Of a stretch of 64,000 nt of DNA, positions 1 to 7,596 are shown in pieces (position 1 is the first letter of the stretch; each line of letters begins with the position of its first letter). Source of the stretch: JAHOYW01 sp963664605 (lineage in GTDB: Bacteria > Verrucomicrobiota > Lentisphaeria > Victivallales > Victivallaceae); NCBI GenBank assembly GCA_963664605.1, contig OY761536.1:3472001-3536000 (forward strand), given 5' to 3'. Both the position numbers and the translations under genes were made by a program. A model generated the notes under the pieces. It saw only the letters and a list, made by a program, of their open reading frames with translations. It made no database searches and was not told the DNA's origin.

Positions 1-1093
1 GCATACCGTTTTGAGCAGCGTTCCTTATCATCTCCAAAGACTCAAGAACAGATTTCCTGTCATCGATTCTCCTAACTGCCATATCAATAATAACATCAAT
101 CATACCAATAGAGTTTCTCAGGTCATGAACAATCATACTGGTTGCCTCACCCACCGCCGAGAGCTGCTCCTGACGCAAAACCTTCTCTTGTAAACCGACA
201 TTCTGGATCGCCAGGACGGCTTGTTCAAGGAAAAGGCGCACCAGATATGTCCTTTCCTGGTTAAGCGGTTTGCCGCCCTTTTCAAATACTGCGATAATAC
301 CATATTTATTGAGTTTAAAATAAGCATATTTATCATTTTGGAATATCTCTTCATCAGGAAATTTTGCTATATCATCAAGGTAATAGCCGGCAACTCCGTC
401 ATCACATAAATTGCCAATAGCAAGAAGTTTACGGTATTCCCCGCTTTTCATCAAAGCAATCATAGCGGAATGGGTTCCCATCAGGTAGGAAACTTGTTGG
501 AGGATGTTTTCCAGAAGCGGCTGCATCTGCCAATTTTTAGCACGAAGCTGGGAAATAGTTTTTATTAAGTCCTCAAGGTTTCTGGTCTTATTCCATTCGT
601 AAACCGCTTTGGTCGCAATCTGTTCAATCTCTTCAACCGAAAAAGGTTTACAATGATAACTTATGTTCGTTCCTACCGAGGTAACGATTTCTTTAATGCT
701 GTAGTCTGAATAGGCAGTGACAAAAATCACTTCACACCTTTTATCTATTTTTCTGATATGCCCCACTGTTTCCAAGCCGTCCCATCCGGGCATACGCATA
801 TCAACAAAAACCGCCGCATACGGACGTTTTTCCTTAATAGCGGCTTTAATCATTTCATACCCCTGCTTGCCATTGGACGCTTCGTTGAATTCAAAGTTGA
901 AAGTTGCGGACGAACGCTTTAGCCCTCCATTTTCAGAGCTGTCAAGCATATCAAAAAGGACACTGCTTGCTTCATTAAGTTTTGAATAGTCCTCGCGTTT
1001 TGAATCATGAGTTTGCAAAATTCTGCGAAAACTATCTCTGACATTCTCTTCATCGTCAATAACCAGAATACGGGTATTAAAATCTTGATTCAT
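1..1093 (-). CDS. Response regulator-GAF-histidine kinase hybrid, C-terminus cut off by window edge
   Basis: Translated directly from the complementary strand; the frame stays open to the first base of the window, so the C-terminal ATPase domain is missing. Residues 7-150 are a receiver domain (acidic pair in VIDDEE, phosphoacceptor Asp98 in VFVDMR, Lys149 in HCKPF) with an unusual insertion of about 35 residues after the first helix. Residues 185-310 look like a GAF-type sensor, and a kinase H-box follows (MIVHDLRNS). A GGAAGG ribosome site precedes the ATG. The gene starts 14 bases after the six-PAS kinase stop, so it is the third gene of a leftward signalling operon. It probably receives phosphate from that kinase and passes it on; target and ligand are unknown. 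Confidence 0.85.
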   Translation of the reverse strand, partial: MNQDFNTRILVIDDEENVRDSFRRILQTHDSKREDYSKLNEASSVLFDMLDSSENGGLKRSSATFNFEFNEASNGKQGYEMIKAAIKEKRPYAAVFVDMRMPGWDGLETVGHIRKIDKRCEVIFVTAYSDYSIKEIVTSVGTNISYHCKPFSVEEIEQIATKAVYEWNKTRNLEDLIKTISQLRAKNWQMQPLLENILQQVSYLMGTHSAMIALMKSGEYRKLLAIGNLCDDGVAGYYLDDIAKFPDEEIFQNDKYAYFKLNKYGIIAVFEKGGKPLNQERTYLVRLFLEQAVLAIQNVGLQEKVLRQEQLSAVGEATSMIVHDLRNSIGMIDVIIDMAVRRIDDRKSVLESLEMIRNAAQNGM

Positions 1094-1107
1094 AACAAAC
1101 CTTCCTT

Positions 1108-4100
1108 TTATTTTAAAATGGGAAATATTATTATTGTTTCAGCTCCGGTATTTATACCATTGCTTTTCATATTGATTGTTCCGCCATGAGATTCTATTAT
1201 CGAACGGCATTCATGCATTCCAATACCGGAACCTCTAAGCTTAGATGTAAATCCTCTGTCAAAAATTTTCTCTCCGATCTCATTTGTAAAACCAATACCA
1301 TTATCAGCAAGAACGACCTTTATTATTTTTTTATCATTATCCGGAGTAATAGTTATTTCCAGTTTTCGTTCATCCTCTACAGCACCTGTTTCATCAAATG
1401 CTTCACAGGTATTTTTTATAACATTCAGAAAAACTCTTATGAGCCGGGTTTGATCTCCGGAGATATTAAAATCTCTGCCTTGAACATCAAGATTGACTTC
1501 AATATTTCTCTTCTTCAGGCTTCCGGAAAGCATAACGAGAGTATCGCTGATAATGGTAGCTAAATTAATTTTCGTTGCCAGCGGAGAAGCACTTTCTTTA
1601 AGATAATGTCTTTGGAGATCAAGAACAGAGCAGACATGCCCGACTGCTGAGGATATCTTCTCGGAGAATTCTGACTGCTTAGTCTGGCGCGTTTCAAGGG
1701 AAGCAATCAGAGCCTTCATGAAATTATTTAAAGCTTGCTGTTTTTCCTTCCCAAAAACATTAATTAATTCATTTTTACTATCTGTAAACAAATCGCGCAG
1801 TTGATAAAGTGATTTTATTTCCTGCCATACTTTTTCCATTTGCGGATTCAAAACGTATGTACTGATTCCAGTCATTGCATTGCCAATATCATGAAGCATA
1901 TTATTTGCCATTTCGATACGTCCCTGCTGCTGAGCATTTTCCTCGGCAATTTTTTGGGCCTCTTTTTCCTCGGTAATGTCCTCAAACATCCAGATAGAAC
2001 CATCCTGAACATTTTCCGTGTTTAAAGCTTTACCTATAAAACGACACCAGAATAAACTTCCGTCACCACGCTTAAGCTGAAGTGTCGTATCTGAACGCCC
2101 GCCGCCGACAAGCTCTGGATATGCCTTCCTGCCCAACTCTTCATAAACTTCCTCGGAAGGATAAATGACACGAGTGGAAGCTCCCTGTATTTTTTCAATT
2201 GGAAGCATAAAGAGTTCTCCAACACGGGGATTGACCCACTCAAACATACGATTGCGGACTAAACAAATCCCCAAAGTGCTGTTTTCCAAAATGAGATTTT
2301 GTATCGCGCTTATATGACGGATTTTTTCCTCCGCTTCCCTACGCTCAGTAATATCACGAACTGTCGCCTGAATTACAGACTCCCCCTGATATTCCATGCG
2401 GCTCAATAATACCTCAGCTGGGAATGTCGTTCCATCCTGCCGTTTATGAATCCATTCAAAGAAATTCGTCCCCTCTCTGAAAGCCTTCTCTATTTGTTCA
2501 TTGGCCTCAGAAAATGAATCTCTCCCGTCAGGCTGTTCAGGAGGCGAAATCGCCCCCGGATGCACCTTCATAAAATCTTTTTCAGCGGAAAAACCAAAGA
2601 GTTCGAGAGTTGCCTTATTACAATCAAAAAAGCCTTCCCTGTCAAAAAGCATAATCGCATCTCCCGAACTTTCAAAAAGTATACGGTATCTTTCCGCCAG
2701 TTTCTCTCGTTCGCTGATTTCTTTCGCAAGTTTTTCTTCCGCCTCTTTGCGCTCTGTAATATCACGAACAACGGAAAGCATAACGGTCCGCCCTTGATAC
2801 TGCATAGGGCTCAACATCACTTCTGTGGGAAGTATTGATCCGTCTTTACGCACACAGGGCCACTCAAAGCAGTCTGTTCCATTCCTGAGCACATTTTCTA
2901 TATGCACTTTATATGCTTCCGGCGACGCCATCCCGTCGTTTTGTTCAGGAGTGGTAATATCTATTGGGGTTTTTCCAATCAACTCTTTAGATGAATACCC
3001 CAACAGTTCAAGGGTTTTATTATTACAATCAAAAAAACCATCCTCATCAAACATCGCAATAGCATCACCCGAAGCCTCAAAAAGTATACGGTATTTTTCT
3101 GCCAGAAGTTCGCGTTCCCTGATTTCATCCGCAAGTCTTTTCTCTGCTTCTTTACGTTCGGTAATATCACGAACTATCGAAAGCATAACCATCTTGCCCT
3201 GATATTCCATGCGGCTCAACATTACTTCCACAGGAAATGTTGTACCATCTTTACGCTTGCAGATCCATTCAAAACAATCTGTTCCCTCACGCATAGTTTT
3301 TTCATTATGCCTTTTAACAGCACTTGCCGAATCCTCCCCATTAGCTTGTTTAGGGGTAGTAATAACCTCAGGATTCATCTTAAGGAATTCTTCCTTTACA
3401 GGATACCCAAGAAGATCAAGCGTTGTTTGATTGCAATCCAAAAAACCTTTTTCATTAAACATCACAATCATATCTCCAGACGCCTCAAAGATTATCCGGT
3501 ATTTTTCTGCCAGCAACTCACGTTCCCTTACTTCATCAGCCAGCCTTTCTTCAGCCTGTCTTTCCTCTGTAATATCCCTGTAGTTTTTTATAACTCCCAA
3601 TAAAACACCATTGGAATCTCTATATGGAATAATATCGACCTTGTATAAATTCTCAGTCCCATCCGGATGGGCAAACGTTTTTTCCATTGAGAACTTTTTA
3701 CCACTCTTGAGGACGCGTTTCAGAGGACATCTTTCAGTAAAACATTCCTTTTCCGGAACAACATCATAACACTTTCTCCCGATAATATTTTCCGGATGAC
3801 TATATAATTCATTAAAAGACTTACTTGTATAGACTATATTAAAATCCTTATCTATAACCCTGACAGCATCACTAGAGGCGTCAAGTATCTGTTCAATATC
3901 ATTCTCCAGACGCTTGTGCTTTTCCAGCTCAATAGATATCTCTTCAGTTTTACTCTTAACTAATTCCTCCAAATGCTGATGATATTTATCAAGTTCCTTT
4001 TCCGCCTGCTTTCTTTCGCTTATATCCTGCCAGGAAACATTAAGCATCTTTTTGCCTTCAACAGTAATTGCAGTAAGCGTAACCTCCACAGGAAAAACTT

Positions 4101-4503
4101 CACCGTTCATGCGTTTATGATCCCATTCAAAAAAGTAAGCCCCCTGTTTTAACGCAGCAGCAATCATTTCTTCAGCCTTTTCTGAGGATAAGCGTCCATC
4201 GAACTGATATTCTGGCGACAACTCCCAGGGATGAGTGTTCAAAACTTCATCCTTACTTTTAGCTTTCAACATTTTTACAGCACTTTCGTTGCAGTCAATG
4301 AAGCGGTTTTCATATAAGGTAAGCATTGCCTCTGGAGAAGCGTAAAAGAATGCCTTGTAGGTATTTTCTTTAATAAGCTGTTTATTCGCATCTTCAAGCT
4401 TTTGGGACTCATTAAGGAATGAGGCTTCTGAGACCGCCAGTAATTCCTTCAATGCACTAACGGTGGACTCAAGCTGTAATATTTTCTTTTCTGATGCGTT
4501 CAT
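1108..4503 (-). CDS. Multi-PAS sensor histidine kinase
   Basis: This 1131-residue kinase has no membrane segment and should be a cytosolic sensor. Six PAS units lie at about 45-165, 205-315, 332-452, 468-585, 602-722 and 728-848, most ending in a DITER-type motif. Units 3-5 are close copies with a period near 130 residues, including the connecting helix. The kinase core follows: His871 in NMLHDIGN as likely phosphoacceptor, N-box Asn1027/Asn1031, DNG at 1067-1069 and GSGIG at 1091-1095. The H-box is atypical, with an about 100-residue helical stretch before the ATPase lid. It sits between a sensor protein and a receiver hybrid, its likely partners. What the PAS domains sense cannot be told. 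Confidence 0.9.
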   Translation of the reverse strand: MNASEKKILQLESTVSALKELLAVSEASFLNESQKLEDANKQLIKENTYKAFFYASPEAMLTLYENRFIDCNESAVKMLKAKSKDEVLNTHPWELSPEYQFDGRLSSEKAEEMIAAALKQGAYFFEWDHKRMNGEVFPVEVTLTAITVEGKKMLNVSWQDISERKQAEKELDKYHQHLEELVKSKTEEISIELEKHKRLENDIEQILDASSDAVRVIDKDFNIVYTSKSFNELYSHPENIIGRKCYDVVPEKECFTERCPLKRVLKSGKKFSMEKTFAHPDGTENLYKVDIIPYRDSNGVLLGVIKNYRDITEERQAEERLADEVRERELLAEKYRIIFEASGDMIVMFNEKGFLDCNQTTLDLLGYPVKEEFLKMNPEVITTPKQANGEDSASAVKRHNEKTMREGTDCFEWICKRKDGTTFPVEVMLSRMEYQGKMVMLSIVRDITERKEAEKRLADEIRERELLAEKYRILFEASGDAIAMFDEDGFFDCNNKTLELLGYSSKELIGKTPIDITTPEQNDGMASPEAYKVHIENVLRNGTDCFEWPCVRKDGSILPTEVMLSPMQYQGRTVMLSVVRDITERKEAEEKLAKEISEREKLAERYRILFESSGDAIMLFDREGFFDCNKATLELFGFSAEKDFMKVHPGAISPPEQPDGRDSFSEANEQIEKAFREGTNFFEWIHKRQDGTTFPAEVLLSRMEYQGESVIQATVRDITERREAEEKIRHISAIQNLILENSTLGICLVRNRMFEWVNPRVGELFMLPIEKIQGASTRVIYPSEEVYEELGRKAYPELVGGGRSDTTLQLKRGDGSLFWCRFIGKALNTENVQDGSIWMFEDITEEKEAQKIAEENAQQQGRIEMANNMLHDIGNAMTGISTYVLNPQMEKVWQEIKSLYQLRDLFTDSKNELINVFGKEKQQALNNFMKALIASLETRQTKQSEFSEKISSAVGHVCSVLDLQRHYLKESASPLATKINLATIISDTLVMLSGSLKKRNIEVNLDVQGRDFNISGDQTRLIRVFLNVIKNTCEAFDETGAVEDERKLEITITPDNDKKIIKVVLADNGIGFTNEIGEKIFDRGFTSKLRGSGIGMHECRSIIESHGGTINMKSNGINTGAETIIIFPILK

Positions 4504-4521
4504 ATAAACCCGTTTTTGTTA

Positions 4522-5274
4522 TTATTCAGAGAAAACCTTTCCCTCAAACGGCATAATCAACATTTTTACATTAAGCGCCAGGGCTTTGAACAAATTTGCA
4601 GTTTCATGATTCACTTTTACTTTTGAGAAAATAATTAAAGTAAAGACATTTCCTGACGGCAGAATACTTCCAAATCCCAATACAGATTTAACACCATACT
4701 TCTTAACAAAACCGTCCTGAGCCGGAATGTAGGGACTGTCCACAGCATCTGGTACATGAAATACATTATACGTTTTCTGCGATAAATCCGCCAACAGTTC
4801 AGGATCGGGATTTATAACAGTTTTAACATCAAGTCCCATCTGCTTAATTAGATTGCGCATCATAGGAATACGGTTAAGCACTTCTTTACTGGGAAGCGGA
4901 ATCGCCTGATGACCTGCAGACTTTTTTCTGTCCTTCCAGTTATCTTCAATTCCGTTTGTCGCTAAAAGGGTCAAACATTTATATGATTTTGATTTCGGCT
5001 TCTCATGCAGCATATTTTTTGCAAAATCCTGCAATTTTTCAGGCAATTCATCCATACTATGGGTTTTGAACATACGGACCAGGGCACAGGATTTCTCACC
5101 TGTCTGCTTATCAGCAAAATTCTCAAAAAAATAATTTACGACTTCATTAGCGGTATCTTCCATGCTTTTTGCATATTTCCCCAATGCTCTGATATCGATA
5201 CCGCATTTAATTATATCACTCATCTTCAGATCAGAAAAGTCATAAACAATGCACAATTTATCGAATTCATGCAT
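4522..5274 (-). CDS. Cytosolic GAF-like sensor protein, first gene of signalling operon
   Basis: A 250-residue soluble protein with no output domain. Its sequence (conserved-looking stretches CALVRMFKTH, GHQAIPLPS, NVFHVPDA, YIPAQ, VLGFGSILPSG) resembles a sensor module I associate with multi-domain histidine kinases of deltaproteobacteria and cyanobacteria; this is recollection, not a search. It lies 18 bases before the six-PAS kinase and behind a strong promoter, so it probably presents an input to that kinase. The start has a perfect GGAGGA ribosome site six bases upstream. A GAF-like fold is inferred, and the ligand is unknown. Confidence 0.7.
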   Translation of the reverse strand: MHEFDKLCIVYDFSDLKMSDIIKCGIDIRALGKYAKSMEDTANEVVNYFFENFADKQTGEKSCALVRMFKTHSMDELPEKLQDFAKNMLHEKPKSKSYKCLTLLATNGIEDNWKDRKKSAGHQAIPLPSKEVLNRIPMMRNLIKQMGLDVKTVINPDPELLADLSQKTYNVFHVPDAVDSPYIPAQDGFVKKYGVKSVLGFGSILPSGNVFTLIIFSKVKVNHETANLFKALALNVKMLIMPFEGKVFSE

Positions 5275-5298
5275 AATCCGTCCTCCTTATAGTACTTT

Positions 5299-5327
5299 AG
5301 TATACTGTCTTACTGGAATAATTGCAA
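5299..5327 (-). promoter_or_regulatory. Sigma70-type promoter of the signalling operon
   Basis: On the complementary strand TTGCAA is followed after 17 bases by TATACT. The predicted start lies just before the GGAGGA ribosome site of the sensor gene. This is one of the best consensus promoters in the window. Confidence 0.65.
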
Positions 5328-5467
5328 AACCATATCAAGGTAAATTTTATTTTTATACAGCGTTTCCTTGCTCTTTATAAATATATTTTTAATCCAAATA
5401 CAAACTCGATTTTATCAGTTACTTCTAAAATCTTATATTTAATTACCTCAATTTATGCCTTTATTAC

Positions 5468-5495
5468 TTGAATAGTTCGCCGCTTATCATATAGT
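5468..5495 (+). promoter_or_regulatory. Candidate promoter of uxaE
   Basis: TTGAAT, 16 bases, TATAGT, about 75 bases upstream of the uxaE start in an AT-rich 294-base divergent gap. The spacing and hexamers match other putative promoters of this window. No clear operator was seen in the gap. Confidence 0.4.
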
Positions 5496-5568
5496 AAAGC
5501 CTGTGTGTTTTTATTAACAGTATAACTTTAAACATATTAAAATATAAAATATCAGGAGTATTACGAAT

Positions 5569-7101
5569 ATGGAAAAACTCTTAAAAACCGTTGCAACAAC
5601 AATTGACTCTCATGAAAGCGCAGTAGAGGAAAATATAAAATCCTGCGGAAACTGTTTATCATTTTATAAACATTCTATCAATAAAATAGAAGATACTATT
5701 ATCGCTATGTTCCGGGATCACAAAAGCCGTTTCCTGATGGTTTTCTCCAGCAGCGAAGCTGGTATCATCACAGAGTTTTCAGGGGAACAGATTGGTGACA
5801 GCGGAACAATTACCCGTAAATGCCCGCTTGATGAACACAATGCTAAAGTATTGCGCAAACTTTTCCCATGGACGGCTCCAATATCATTACGCGACCGTAA
5901 AACCACTATCGGCTGCGGAGACCGTCTGGGGCTCGCGACTGCAGGACACATCGCCGCCGCCAAACAGTTTGAAGTAACTCCAGTCCTCGCACAGCAGTCA
6001 ATCCGCGAACTTGAATTAACCGGCAAAACCTATCGTCAGGTAGTTGATGATGCCACCTTCATGGTATTCCAGTCAGGATATAAGGAAGGATACGGAGCTG
6101 ACGGCGACCATCTTAAAACCATTGAAAACATTGATGTCGCCCTGGCGGCAGATATGCTGATGATTACTCTTGACCTTTCAGAAGTAATGAATGCTAATGC
6201 CGGAGACTGGCCGCAGGATAAAATTGATACTGTTTATGCTGAACTTCCAGGCTCTGTGAAAGAACGTATTGAATCAACTTATGCCGGAAAAAACTTTACA
6301 TTTGGTGAAAGTTCAATAGACTTTGACTTGCCTACTGTCCGCCGTTGTGCGGTAATGTACCTTTCGGCACTTGATTTTGCTGATGAAGTCCATCGTCACC
6401 TGATAAGTAAGCGCGGCAATAAATTTGACTTGGAAATCTCTATTGATGAAACTACCTCACCTACTCTGCCTTCACATCATTTATTTATAGCCAAAGAACT
6501 TATCCACCGCAAAGTAGAGTTCACCTCTCTGGCTCCGCGCTTTATCGGTGAATTCCAGAAAGCTGTTGACTATATCGGCGATCCGGCAGAATTCGACCGT
6601 CAATTCAGAGTTCACGCTGACATCGCCAGAGGAAACGGTGATTACAAAGTTTCTATCCATTCCGGGAGCGATAAATTCATGGTTTACCCAACTATCGGTA
6701 AAATGACCAACATGCGCCTGCATCTTAAGACTGCCGGAACAAGCTGGCTGGAAGCGGTAAGCGTAATAGCTGAAAATGATCCTGTTCTGTACCGTGTTAT
6801 GCATAAATGCGCTTTGGATAATTTTGACAGCATGCTGGCGCTCTATCATATCACCGCTGATATCACTAAAATACCGGATGTCGAAAATATGTGTGACGAA
6901 GATCTGCCGGGACTGATGGAAATGTCTGAAGCAAGACAGCTCCTCCATATAACTTACGGGCCGATCCTCAATGATAAAGCCATTCGCCCGCTCTTCTTTG
7001 AAGCAATGCATAGATTCGAAGATGCGTATCTTGAAAGATTGAAAGCGCACTTTGAGAAACACCTTAGTTTACTCGGTGTACCGCGCAAAAAAGATAAATA
7101 A
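5569..7101 (+). CDS. uxaE: Tagaturonate/fructuronate epimerase (UxaE family)
   Basis: UxaE interconverts D-tagaturonate and D-fructuronate, joining galacturonate and glucuronate breakdown. The 510-residue protein matches the Thermotoga TM0440 type along its length, as I remember that sequence: GDRLGLAT, the DDATF segment, GADGDH, the RFIGEF region near 324, IHSGSDKF near 363 and HITADITKIP near 427. The N-terminus is slightly longer than in Thermotoga. An AGGAG site lies 10 bases before the ATG, and a terminator follows, so it is probably a single-gene unit. No other uronate genes are in the window; the AraC regulator and oxidoreductase at 10-12 kb may belong to sugar use but nothing ties them to this gene. 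Confidence 0.85.
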   Translation: MEKLLKTVATTIDSHESAVEENIKSCGNCLSFYKHSINKIEDTIIAMFRDHKSRFLMVFSSSEAGIITEFSGEQIGDSGTITRKCPLDEHNAKVLRKLFPWTAPISLRDRKTTIGCGDRLGLATAGHIAAAKQFEVTPVLAQQSIRELELTGKTYRQVVDDATFMVFQSGYKEGYGADGDHLKTIENIDVALAADMLMITLDLSEVMNANAGDWPQDKIDTVYAELPGSVKERIESTYAGKNFTFGESSIDFDLPTVRRCAVMYLSALDFADEVHRHLISKRGNKFDLEISIDETTSPTLPSHHLFIAKELIHRKVEFTSLAPRFIGEFQKAVDYIGDPAEFDRQFRVHADIARGNGDYKVSIHSGSDKFMVYPTIGKMTNMRLHLKTAGTSWLEAVSVIAENDPVLYRVMHKCALDNFDSMLALYHITADITKIPDVENMCDEDLPGLMEMSEARQLLHITYGPILNDKAIRPLFFEAMHRFEDAYLERLKAHFEKHLSLLGVPRKKDK

Positions 7102-7114
7102 TATGGATTTATCG

Positions 7115-7152
7115 CGACGAATTTCGAATATGATTTGAGATTCGTCGTTTTT
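7115..7152 (+). terminator. Rho-independent terminator after uxaE
   Basis: Perfect 8-bp stem (CGACGAAT with ATTCGTCG), 17-base loop, then five T. It lies 14 bases past the uxaE stop and separates it from yajC. Confidence 0.75.
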
Positions 7153-7217
7153 GATGTAGATTTCTATTCATTTGTAAATATAAATATTATTTAATAATAA
7201 ATAAAAAGGTAGAGAAT

Positions 7218-7565
7218 ATGTTTAATTTCATTACTATGGCAGTAGCGGAAACCGCACCCAAACAGCAGGCGACTAACGGATTATTAGGTTTTGTCCCGAT
7301 GATTCTTATTTTTGTCGTCATGTTCTACTTCATGTTCCGTTCCCAGAAAAAGCAGGCTCAGAAAAGACAGGAAATGATAGATTCCATAGTCAAAGGCGCT
7401 GAAGTAATAGTTGCCGGCGGAATCCACGGAACCATCACCGCGGTAAAAGATAAAACTTTTTCTGTTGAAATCGCTGATAAAGTCGTTATTGAAGTTACTA
7501 AAGCTGGAGTTAACGGCATAATAGGCGGCGAAGAACAATGCAGTAAAAACTCATGCTGTGGATAG
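7218..7565 (+). CDS. yajC: Preprotein translocase subunit YajC
   Basis: Small single-span inner-membrane partner of SecDF. It has 115 residues, a hydrophobic helix at about 22-41 (LLGFVPMILIFVVMFYFMF), then the typical basic RSQKKQAQKR stretch and a small beta domain with the GAEVIVAGGIHG motif. It is followed directly by secDF, the classic yajC-secD-secF order. The C-terminus ends in a Cys-rich CSKNSCCG tail, which is unusual. AAAGGTAG precedes the ATG. Confidence 0.95.
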   Translation: MFNFITMAVAETAPKQQATNGLLGFVPMILIFVVMFYFMFRSQKKQAQKRQEMIDSIVKGAEVIVAGGIHGTITAVKDKTFSVEIADKVVIEVTKAGVNGIIGGEEQCSKNSCCG

Positions 7566-7596
7566 TCAGCTAATCCCTAAAACCAAAAGGCGCGTC

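Noticed and set aside
2501..3603. Long open frames antisense to the PAS kinase
   Set aside because: They mirror the repeated PAS coding sequence, have no ribosome site and no family resemblance; the kinase frame explains the region.
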